From assembly GCA_019075865.1 (NCBI GenBank), contig JAGXAN010000009.1:91067-155066 (forward strand): DNA of 64,000 nt. Reading direction: 5' to 3'. The stretch is from Hyphomicrobiales bacterium. GTDB taxonomy: Bacteria > Pseudomonadota > Alphaproteobacteria > Rhizobiales > Beijerinckiaceae. Below, one piece after another: positions 27,425-35,414 of this stretch (within the stretch, counting starts at the first letter, position 1; the number at the start of each line of letters is the position of its first letter). Under the pieces are notes generated by a model, which was not told where the DNA came from, searched no databases, and saw only the letters and a program-made list of their open reading frames with translations. The position numbers and the translations under genes were made by a program.

Positions 27425-29299
27425 ATGCCCAATGTCTCGCGCCGCCAGTTGCTTCAGTCCGGTGCCGGTCTGCTGGGGGGAGCGGCCATGGCCCGCTCGT
27501 CGCTCGCCTGGGGCGCAATGCCCCCCGGTTGGACGCAGACCTATGGACTCTCCACCTTCGGCGAACTGGCCGAGCCCGAGGATTTCAAGGCCTTCGCCTA
27601 TGTCAATCCGGACGCGCCCAAAGGTGGCACGCTGGCCATCCAGATCACTTCGACGCAAGGCAATCAGGCCTTCGACACCTTTGATACGCTCAACATATAC
27701 GTACTCAAGGGCAATGGTGCCGCCGGCATGGACGCCACCTATGATTCGCTGATGACCGGCTCCGCCGACGAGCCCACCTCCGCCTATGGCCTGATCGCCC
27801 GCGCGGTTCAGATTTCTGCCGACAAGCTCACCTATCGGTTTTTGTTGCGCCCCGAAGCGCGCTTTCACGATGACAGCAAGCTCACGGCCGAGGATGTGGC
27901 TTTCTCCCTGAACATCCTGAAAACCAAAGGCCATCCCGCCTATCGCATCATGCTCGACAAAATGGTCTCTGCCGAGGCGGACCCTGACGGCGCCGTGGTC
28001 GTGAAACTGGCCAAAGAGCGCAGCCGGGATTTGCATCTGGTGGTATCCGGAATGCCAGTCTTTTCGAAGGATTATTGGCAGGGCCGCGACTTCGAGGCCG
28101 CAACCCAGGAGCCGCCGCTTGGCTCCGGCCCTTACCGGTTTTTGCGGATGAACCCCGGCACCAGCATTGAATTTGCACGAGTCGCCGATTATTGGGCGAA
28201 GGATTTGCCAGTCAATCGCGGGCAAAACAATTTCGATGTCATTCGCTATGAATATTATCGCGAGCAGGTTGCCGGGTTTGAGGCTTTCAAGGCAGGCAAG
28301 TTGAATTACCACGAAGAATTCAGCTCCAAGGTCTGGAACACCGGCTATGATTTCCCGGCGCTGGTTCAGGGGCGCGTCAAGAGGGAAAGGGTGCATTCCG
28401 GCCGCCCGATTCCGACGCAAGGCTGGTACTTCAACACGCGTCGCGCCAAATTTGCCGATCCGCGCGTGCGTGAAGCCATTGGAATGCTGTTCGATTTTGA
28501 ATGGACCAACAAGAACATCATGTTTTCCGCCTACAAGCGCCTCGTCTCCCTGTTTCAAAATCAGCCGATGATGGCCACCGGTAAACCCGGCCCGCAGGAA
28601 TTGGCGCTGCTGGAGCCGTTTCGCGACAAACTTTCACCGCTGGTGTTCGAGGACGCCTATTTACCGCCAGTTTCGGACGGATCCGGCTCGGATCGCAACT
28701 GGCTGCGCCAGGCCAATGACATGTTGCTGGCCGCCGGGTGCAAGCGTCGGGGCGCGGCTTTGCTGGACCCGCAGGGACAGCCCTTTACCATCGAGTTTCT
28801 GGAATCTTCGGATGCACTGCAACCCCATACCCAGCCCTTTGAGGCCAACCTTCGCCGTCTGGGCATAGCCGCCATCAGCCGCATCGTCGATTCGTCGCAA
28901 TATCAGATGCGCGTCAACAAATTCGACTTTGATGTCATCACCGTAGCCGTGGGTAGCACGACAACGCCCGGCGATGAATTGCGCAATTCGCTGGGTTCCA
29001 AAACCGCCGACACGCCGGGCTCGCGCAATTATTCTGGCATCAAGGATGTCGTAATCGACGCTTTGGTGGATCGCATCAGCCATGCCGCCAGCCGCGATGA
29101 GTTGAATGTGGCGGCGCGTGCGCTCGACCGGGTCTATCGGGTTGGGCATTTTTGGGTGCCGATGTGGTACCGCGACAATGCGCTACTGGCGTTTTGGGAT
29201 GAGTTTGACCGCCCACAGCGCCAGCCGACCTATGACACCGGTGCTCCCGGAACCTGGTGGCATGATTCGGAAAAAGCCCAAAAAGCTGGCATCCCCTAA
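27425..29299 (+). CDS. Tat-exported SBP family 5 peptide-binding protein (YejA-like)
   Basis: The 624-residue protein has a twin-arginine signal (SRRQLLQSGAGLLGG, cleavage probably after the Ala-rich stretch near residue 30). The mature part has family 5 solute-binding hallmarks: FETLNIYVLKG-like start, ATYDSLM, LTAEDVAFSLN, GSGPYRF, and WYFNTRRAKFADPRVREAIGMLFDFEW. The length and this motif set fit the YejA subgroup (oligopeptide or microcin C-like ligands). No permease or ATPase genes are adjacent, so it must work with a transporter encoded elsewhere. The ATG at 27425 with TAAGGA eight bases upstream is preferred to a TTG at 27419. Confidence 0.87.
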   Translation: MPNVSRRQLLQSGAGLLGGAAMARSSLAWGAMPPGWTQTYGLSTFGELAEPEDFKAFAYVNPDAPKGGTLAIQITSTQGNQAFDTFDTLNIYVLKGNGAAGMDATYDSLMTGSADEPTSAYGLIARAVQISADKLTYRFLLRPEARFHDDSKLTAEDVAFSLNILKTKGHPAYRIMLDKMVSAEADPDGAVVVKLAKERSRDLHLVVSGMPVFSKDYWQGRDFEAATQEPPLGSGPYRFLRMNPGTSIEFARVADYWAKDLPVNRGQNNFDVIRYEYYREQVAGFEAFKAGKLNYHEEFSSKVWNTGYDFPALVQGRVKRERVHSGRPIPTQGWYFNTRRAKFADPRVREAIGMLFDFEWTNKNIMFSAYKRLVSLFQNQPMMATGKPGPQELALLEPFRDKLSPLVFEDAYLPPVSDGSGSDRNWLRQANDMLLAAGCKRRGAALLDPQGQPFTIEFLESSDALQPHTQPFEANLRRLGIAAISRIVDSSQYQMRVNKFDFDVITVAVGSTTTPGDELRNSLGSKTADTPGSRNYSGIKDVVIDALVDRISHAASRDELNVAARALDRVYRVGHFWVPMWYRDNALLAFWDEFDRPQRQPTYDTGAPGTWWHDSEKAQKAGIP

Positions 29300-29402
29300 G
29301 CTTCTCCAGCCGATATGGGTGGCAGCGGCACGCCTTGGCATGTCGATTGCCCATCATGTCGCCATGAACTCGGCCCGCCCATGATCCATTGGTGGCATTA
29401 AC

Positions 29403-29441
29403 TACTGAAACCAGTGCGATTTTTCAGTAAATTCATGAATT
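29403..29441. promoter_or_regulatory. Two perfect palindromic elements upstream of the giant gene
   Basis: TACTGAAA (29403-29410) and TTTCAGTA (29422-29429) form a perfect eight-pair inverted repeat with an 11-base spacer. It is followed without a gap by the perfect 12-base palindrome AATTCATGAATT (29430-29441). They lie 29 to 67 bases before the ATG at 29470, in an AT-rich spot that probably holds the promoter. Operator function is inferred. Confidence 0.45.
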
Positions 29442-29469
29442 TTCAATTCTCGTTGTGCACATTGCGGGC

Positions 29470-32400
29470 ATGACTCAAAAACTGCCCCGTTCGCCCCAGC
29501 CGCAATCCGACAGCATTGAAATGTTCGCGCAAGTTGCCGGGCGTTTGAGTTTGGCGTTTCAGCAATACAATATTGCGCCGATCTCGCAGATCGAACTGGT
29601 CAATGGTTCAGATGAAGACATCAACGACATTACCATTACGATAACCTCCAAGCCATTGTTTTTGCACAAAAAGACATTTCGCTTCGAGCAAATCAAAAAA
29701 GGCGAGAGCCGGGTATTGAGCCCTGTGCCGGTTGATCTGGATGCTTCGTTCCTGAGTGCGGTCACGGGCGAAGTCGCTGGCAAGATCAATATTGTGGCGC
29801 GTGCAGGCAAGGGTGAAATCGCGGCTTGTGAAATATTCTGTCACCTTGTGCCGCCGATGGATTGGCCGGGGCTGACAGGCGGGCCGGAGTTGATCGCCGG
29901 CTTTGTGCGGCCCAATGACCCCGCCGTGGCTGGCATTTTGCGCAATGCTTCGGAAAAATTGCAGCAGTCCGGACGCTCGCCGGTGCTGGATGGTTATCAA
30001 TCCCACAACAAGGGCCGCACTTGGGAATTGGCGGAAGCGATCTTTGCGGCCCTCGGTGATGAGAATCTGGTGCTGTCTTTGCCCCGTCCCGATTTCGTGC
30101 GCGATGGGCAACCGGTGCGCCCGCCCAGCGAATTGCTGGCACAAAAGACCGCTGACAGCCTGGAACTGGTGCTGTTTCTGGCGGCCTGCCTGGAGCAGGC
30201 CGGGCTCGATCCATTGGTTGGGTTCAACGACGGCCATGTCTTTTGCGGCCTTTGGCTGTCGCCGGGGGACCCGTCCTTCCGGCTGGTTGCCACGGCGCAG
30301 AGCCTGCGCCCGCGCATCACCAATCATGATCTCATCCTGATTGAGACAACCATGATCACGGCCGTGCCAAAAGTGCGTTTTCGCACCGCCGCCGCCAAGG
30401 CCGCCATCATGATTGCGGAAAGCGTCGAGGCGCCGCTGGATGTCGTCGTCAATATTCGCGAGGCGCGCTATCGCGACATCACCCCGCAAGATGGCACCCT
30501 GCCGGCCCCCAGCGAGGCAGCGCGTGCGGTGAAGGAGAAGATTGTCAAGGAAAAGGCCGCCCCTGCCCCGGAGAGCAAGATTGCCGAGAAAAACAGCCGC
30601 CTTGACAAGTGGCGGCGGCAATTGGTCGATCCTGTTGCCAATAATCCGCTGCTTAATTTCAAGATGGACAAGCGCGCCGTTTCGTTGATCTGTGAAGATC
30701 CCCAGCGTCTGGAAATGGAATTGGCGCGCGGTGAAAAATTCCGCCTGTTGCCCAAGCCCAGGCTCGCGCCGGTTGCCGCCGAAGCGGACATTGATTATGC
30801 GGCGCTGGAGGCTGATGATGCCGCCGCGCGCCAGCACGCGGTGGATGCGCTGCAACGGGGCGAAATCCACGCCCATCTCAGTGACGAAGCTTTGCAGGAG
30901 CGGCTGCCGGAAATCTATGCGCAATCGCGCGAGGCCTTTGACCAAGGGCAGGGCAACAGCCTGCATCTGGCAATCGGCTTTGTGTCCTGGCGTGCGCAAC
31001 CCAAGGCAGCGGCACAAAAAGCGCCACTGATCCTGATGCCCATCGATCTGGAGCGCCGCTCGGTTCGATCCGGTTTCCGGTTGGTTCGCTATGGCGAAGA
31101 CGCGCGCATCAACCCGGCGCTGCTGCATATGTTGCGCCGCGATTTTGGCCTTGAGCTGGAAGATTTTGAGGACGAGTTTGTCAGCAATGCCGAAGGTTTG
31201 AACATTGCAGGCATATATGCGGCCATGCGCAAAGATCTGGCTGGCCTCAAGCAGGCCAAGCTCACCGAAGAAATTGTGCTCGCAAATGTGTCGTGCAGCC
31301 GGTTCCTGATCTGGCGCGACGCGGTTGAGCGCAGCAAGAGCGTGCGCACCAACGCGGTCGTCGCCCATTTGCTGGAAAAGAACGATCAGGATTATTCCAA
31401 CGGCACGCCATTGCCTGACCCGCGCAAACTCGATGCCGAGATTGAGCCCAGCAATTTGTGGATTCCATTGGCGGCTGATGCCGCCCAGACAGCGGCCGTG
31501 GTGGCCGCCGCTTATGGACGTGATTTTATCGTCAACGGCCCGCCCGGAACCGGCGTGAGCCAGACCATTGCCAACATGATCGTCCAGCTTTTGGGCGACG
31601 GCAAATCGGTAATGTTCGTGTCGCGCAAGGCCAGCGCGCTGGCTTCGGTGCACCAGCGGCTCGGTGCGATCGGCATTGGCGCCTTCTGCTTGCGGATCGA
31701 TGGCCATCATGGTCAGAAAGATTCCGTGCTGGCCCAAATGAAAGCTGCATGGGAAACCCGCGCGACGGAAGTGCCCAAAGATTGGTACGTCGCCACCTCC
31801 GACATCAAGCGCTTGCGTGAAAAATTGAACGGCGTCGCTTCCGTGTTGCACCGGCCGCATCGCAATGGCATGAGCGTGAATGATGCTGTCAGCCTTGTCA
31901 TGCGGCAGAAATCGGTGCTGCCGGGGCTGGAACTCGCATTTGAAGCGGGCACGGCGCACGATGGCGACGATATGCGCCGGTTGCGTGGCCGCTGCCGCGA
32001 AATGCAGACGGCACTGGAGAGCATCGGCTCACCCGATGACAGTTGTTTCAACCAGATCGGCCGCCAGCAATGGTCGCCGCTTTGGCAAAAGGCCCTGCTG
32101 GACGCCATTGTCGATTTTGACGAGAGCGCGCAGGTGCTGGAAAATACCGGTGCGCAAGCCGCCGCCCTTTTCGATGCGCCCGCCAGTTCCCACCCCAAGC
32201 GCATTGCCCGTCTGTTGACGCTGTTCGGCCAGGCGATCATGCCAAAGGCGCGCCTCGCGGCACCGCTGCTGCGCGAGGATCATGCGCGCATTCACGACGC
32301 TTATTTCAAGTGGTCGGGCCTGCGCACACAATATTCGATGGCCAGTGCCACGCTCGCCCGCAAATACCGCGATGGCGTGTTTGAGCTCAATTTGGTGCAG

Positions 32401-35355
32401 TTGATGGATGATTGGCGTAAAGCCAGCGGCAAATTGCTGCTTTCAGCCAAGCACAAGCGCCGTATTTGTGACGTGCTGTCGAGCTTTACCGATACGCCGG
32501 TCACCGATGATGCCGGCACAGAGATTGCGCGGCTCATTGATCTGAAAGCCTTGCGCCAGCAGGCCAGCAGCTATGACGCGATTTTGTCCAGCATTTGCAC
32601 CGGTTGGTCCGGTTTCAATTCCAGCAGCGACGAGATCGAAAGTCTGCTGGCTTGGGAAACCGCGACCCGTACCCATGCCAAAAACCTCGCGGATGCCGAT
32701 TATCCGGTGAGTTACTGGCTGGATCGTGTGTTGTACGCCCTCAATGCCAGCGCTGGCGAAGCGGATTCGACCGGGTTGCTTCGCAACGCCGTCTCGTGCC
32801 TTTACCACGATTACAGGGCTTTCACGCAAGCCCATAAAGCCTTGGTCGAATTGGCCGAAACCCGCGACGAGTGGTTGGGTCTGGCGCAGGATGAAAACTG
32901 GTTGCTGGGCGCACGTCAAATGGTGGCCGATTGGCATCACGCCAGCGATGATCTTCAACGCTGGTGCCAGTGGCGCGCAGTGGCGGAGGCAGCAAGCGCC
33001 GCCGGGCTTTCGCCTTTGGTCGGCGCGTTGCAAAACGGCCGCATCTGCGCCGATGAAGTGACCAATATGTTCGAACTCGCCTATGCGCGCGGCTGGGTCA
33101 TGCAAATTGTTGACCGCGAACCCCTGCTGCGCAGCTTTGTCGCCGAGCAGCATGAGGACGCCATCATGCGGTATCAAAGGCTGGATGATCGCGTCGCGGA
33201 ATTGGCGCGGCAGGTGGTGGCGGGGCGTTTGTCGGGCGAAATTCCATCACGGGCCAGCGCCGCCAAAGTGCCCGAATTTGCGTTGCTGGCCAGCGAGATC
33301 GAAAAACAGTCCGGCCAAATGCCACTGCGCGAATTGTTTGCGCAAATTCCCAACGCCTTGGCCCGGCTTGCACCATGTCTCATGACCAGCCCTGAAGCCA
33401 TCGCCCGCCTGTTGCCGCGCGAGGGGCGCAGCTTTGATGTGGTGATCTTTGACGAGGCCTCGCAACTGACCATGGGCGAATCGCTTGGGGCATTGTCGCG
33501 GGCTTCGCAGGTGATCGTGCTGGGCGATGATCAGCAATTGCCGCCGGTCTGCGCAGCTCAGCAAGACGCCGACCATCAGCCGGATGAAAACGACGAAGGC
33601 GTCACCAGTCTTTTGCAGGAATGCCTTGCCGGGCATTTGCCGGTTATCAACCTGCGCAACCATTACCGCAGCGCGAATGAGCGTGTTTTTGCCTTCGCCA
33701 ATCGGCATTTCTACAACCATGAATTGGCGACTTTTCCGCCTAATTCCCGCCAACAGAGCGGTTTGCAATGGCTGGAAGCGACGCGGGGACAGGAGAGCGC
33801 CGGGGTCAACCGCGCCGAAGCGGAAGCTTTGGTGGCCCATCTCATCGGGCTGTTGAGCGACCCTGATTTTGTCAGCCTCGGCCAATCGATCGGTGTGGTT
33901 ACTTTCACGCCAGCGCAAAAGATGTTGATCGAGCGCCTTCTGGAAAAGGAACGCCACGCATTTCCGGGGCTGGAAGCCTTTTTTGGTGACGATGTCTGCG
34001 AGCCGGTGTTCGTCAAGGACGTGCAGAATGCACAAGGTGAGGTGCGTGACATCATCTTCCTGTCCACGGTGTTTGCCCGGGATGCGAGCGGCGATGCGCC
34101 CGGCGATCTCGGTTGCCTGAGCGGGGTTTATGGCAGCCAGTACCTGAACGTCGCCGTCTCGCGCGCGCGTCGGCAAATGATTGTCGTCAGCTCGCTGAAA
34201 CCGGCGGATCTCAAGGACATGGAAGCACCGGCCGCCGCCTTGCTCGCAGCCTTCTTGCAAGAAGCGCAAGCCCAACCGGTCGATGCCTATCTTGCCAACC
34301 AACTCGAGCTGGCTGATTCGGATCGTGCCTTTGAAGATATCGTACAAAAGGCACTCGAAGCAAAGGGCTGGCTGGTGCATCCGCGCCTTGGTGATTCGCA
34401 TCAGCGCGTCTCGCTCGCCATCGTTCATCCCGATCAGCCGGGCGAATATCTGGCTGGCATTGATTGCGACAGCGTGCGTTTTGCGGCGACCAGCAATGCC
34501 CGGCAGCGCGACCATTTACGGGCGCTGACCATGCGCGAACGTGGCTGGAACCTGCACCGGGTGTGGGCTCCCGACTGGTGGATCAACGCCGATCGCGCCC
34601 TCGCTCGACTGCATGGCCAGCTTGAACATGATCTGGCCGAATCGCGTCTGCCACCCGAAGAGCGCAAGAAGGCCCATGTGGAGCCACGCCCGCATGCAGA
34701 AGCCATGAAACTGGTGATGGATGAAGAGCCCGTGGCAATCTCGCCAATGCCCGCTTCGGCCATGGTTGATGCGGCGCGCGGCGAGGAAAGCCGCGTCTTG
34801 GCAGAGGTCAAGTCTGCCGCCCCGGTGGCTGCGGAGCAGACCCGTTATCAGGTGGCCGATTTTGCCGAAATTGGCATTGTCATCAACCGCGCCGCCTTTT
34901 ACGAACCGGGCTACCTGCCTGTGCTGCGTGCGATGGTGCAGCATGTCATTGCGGTGGAAGGGCCGGTTTTTGCCGATTTGCTGGTGCATCGCATCGCCCG
35001 GGCCCATTATTTTGCCCGTGCCACGGATCGTATCCGCGACACTGTCCTTGCGGCGGTTGACAATGGCCTGCCGCAAAGCGTCGAGGATGGACGCAAGATC
35101 TACTGGAAATCGGGTGCCAATATCTCGGCCATGCCGGAATTTCGCGCCTCGCTCACCCAGGAGCGTGAATTTCTCGACATCCCGCTGCCTGAATTGGCGG
35201 CGCGGGTCCGCCGTTTGCTGAGTAGTGGTGCCAGCCATTCGATGATCATGCAGGAGATGGGCAAAGAATTGCGCCTGACCCCCATGAACAACACGGCGCG
35301 GGATCGTCTCGGGCAGGCCATTCGCCTCGCCCAGTTTGCTGGCGCCGCCGCCTGA
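29470..35355 (+). CDS. Giant DUF4011 / SF1 helicase / MTES_1575-like / DUF3320 protein, probably inactive
   Basis: This 1,961-residue protein has, in order: a beta-rich N-terminal region (to about 130), a transglutaminase-like domain (about 210-310), a linker, a DUF4011 start (KWRRQLVDPVANNPLLNF, about 380), an SF1 AAA helicase split by a long helical insert (about 670-780 and 1290-1600), a restriction-endonuclease-like module (about 1620-1720) and a C-terminal DUF3320 (about 1800-1960). Family members are COG1112-type helicase-nucleases, several linked to phage defence. Here Walker A is GPPGTGVS (V696 instead of Lys), the nuclease Asp position is S1648, and the transglutaminase Cys position is S230. 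Walker B DEAS (1328) and the motif VI arginines remain. Composition looks like its neighbours. It stands alone. A GTG at 29455 is an alternative start. Function unknown. Confidence 0.85.
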   Translation: MTQKLPRSPQPQSDSIEMFAQVAGRLSLAFQQYNIAPISQIELVNGSDEDINDITITITSKPLFLHKKTFRFEQIKKGESRVLSPVPVDLDASFLSAVTGEVAGKINIVARAGKGEIAACEIFCHLVPPMDWPGLTGGPELIAGFVRPNDPAVAGILRNASEKLQQSGRSPVLDGYQSHNKGRTWELAEAIFAALGDENLVLSLPRPDFVRDGQPVRPPSELLAQKTADSLELVLFLAACLEQAGLDPLVGFNDGHVFCGLWLSPGDPSFRLVATAQSLRPRITNHDLILIETTMITAVPKVRFRTAAAKAAIMIAESVEAPLDVVVNIREARYRDITPQDGTLPAPSEAARAVKEKIVKEKAAPAPESKIAEKNSRLDKWRRQLVDPVANNPLLNFKMDKRAVSLICEDPQRLEMELARGEKFRLLPKPRLAPVAAEADIDYAALEADDAAARQHAVDALQRGEIHAHLSDEALQERLPEIYAQSREAFDQGQGNSLHLAIGFVSWRAQPKAAAQKAPLILMPIDLERRSVRSGFRLVRYGEDARINPALLHMLRRDFGLELEDFEDEFVSNAEGLNIAGIYAAMRKDLAGLKQAKLTEEIVLANVSCSRFLIWRDAVERSKSVRTNAVVAHLLEKNDQDYSNGTPLPDPRKLDAEIEPSNLWIPLAADAAQTAAVVAAAYGRDFIVNGPPGTGVSQTIANMIVQLLGDGKSVMFVSRKASALASVHQRLGAIGIGAFCLRIDGHHGQKDSVLAQMKAAWETRATEVPKDWYVATSDIKRLREKLNGVASVLHRPHRNGMSVNDAVSLVMRQKSVLPGLELAFEAGTAHDGDDMRRLRGRCREMQTALESIGSPDDSCFNQIGRQQWSPLWQKALLDAIVDFDESAQVLENTGAQAAALFDAPASSHPKRIARLLTLFGQAIMPKARLAAPLLREDHARIHDAYFKWSGLRTQYSMASATLARKYRDGVFELNLVQLMDDWRKASGKLLLSAKHKRRICDVLSSFTDTPVTDDAGTEIARLIDLKALRQQASSYDAILSSICTGWSGFNSSSDEIESLLAWETATRTHAKNLADADYPVSYWLDRVLYALNASAGEADSTGLLRNAVSCLYHDYRAFTQAHKALVELAETRDEWLGLAQDENWLLGARQMVADWHHASDDLQRWCQWRAVAEAASAAGLSPLVGALQNGRICADEVTNMFELAYARGWVMQIVDREPLLRSFVAEQHEDAIMRYQRLDDRVAELARQVVAGRLSGEIPSRASAAKVPEFALLASEIEKQSGQMPLRELFAQIPNALARLAPCLMTSPEAIARLLPREGRSFDVVIFDEASQLTMGESLGALSRASQVIVLGDDQQLPPVCAAQQDADHQPDENDEGVTSLLQECLAGHLPVINLRNHYRSANERVFAFANRHFYNHELATFPPNSRQQSGLQWLEATRGQESAGVNRAEAEALVAHLIGLLSDPDFVSLGQSIGVVTFTPAQKMLIERLLEKERHAFPGLEAFFGDDVCEPVFVKDVQNAQGEVRDIIFLSTVFARDASGDAPGDLGCLSGVYGSQYLNVAVSRARRQMIVVSSLKPADLKDMEAPAAALLAAFLQEAQAQPVDAYLANQLELADSDRAFEDIVQKALEAKGWLVHPRLGDSHQRVSLAIVHPDQPGEYLAGIDCDSVRFAATSNARQRDHLRALTMRERGWNLHRVWAPDWWINADRALARLHGQLEHDLAESRLPPEERKKAHVEPRPHAEAMKLVMDEEPVAISPMPASAMVDAARGEESRVLAEVKSAAPVAAEQTRYQVADFAEIGIVINRAAFYEPGYLPVLRAMVQHVIAVEGPVFADLLVHRIARAHYFARATDRIRDTVLAAVDNGLPQSVEDGRKIYWKSGANISAMPEFRASLTQEREFLDIPLPELAARVRRLLSSGASHSMIMQEMGKELRLTPMNNTARDRLGQAIRLAQFAGAAA

Positions 35356-35390
35356 GGGTTCGGGCGGTCGGCACCAGGGTCAGCAGCACC

Positions 35391-35414
35391 GGCCGGCGGA
35401 ATGGCCGCCGGGCC
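35391..35414. terminator. GC-rich hairpin between convergent genes
   Basis: CGGCGG and CCGCCG (35394-35410) pair around AATGG, and flanking GGC/GCC can extend the stem with one bulge. It lies in the 58-base gap between the giant gene and the convergent PBP gene. There is no proper T-run, so it is a weak terminator candidate. Confidence 0.25.

Noticed and set aside
26714..28558. 614-codon open frame on the minus strand across the end of rpoN and the start of the peptide-binding gene
   Set aside because: It spans two clearly coding plus-strand genes and their junction, with no recognisable motif.
29608..31959. 783-codon open frame antisense to the giant helicase-like gene
   Set aside because: The plus-strand frame has domain signatures along its whole length; the antisense translation has none.
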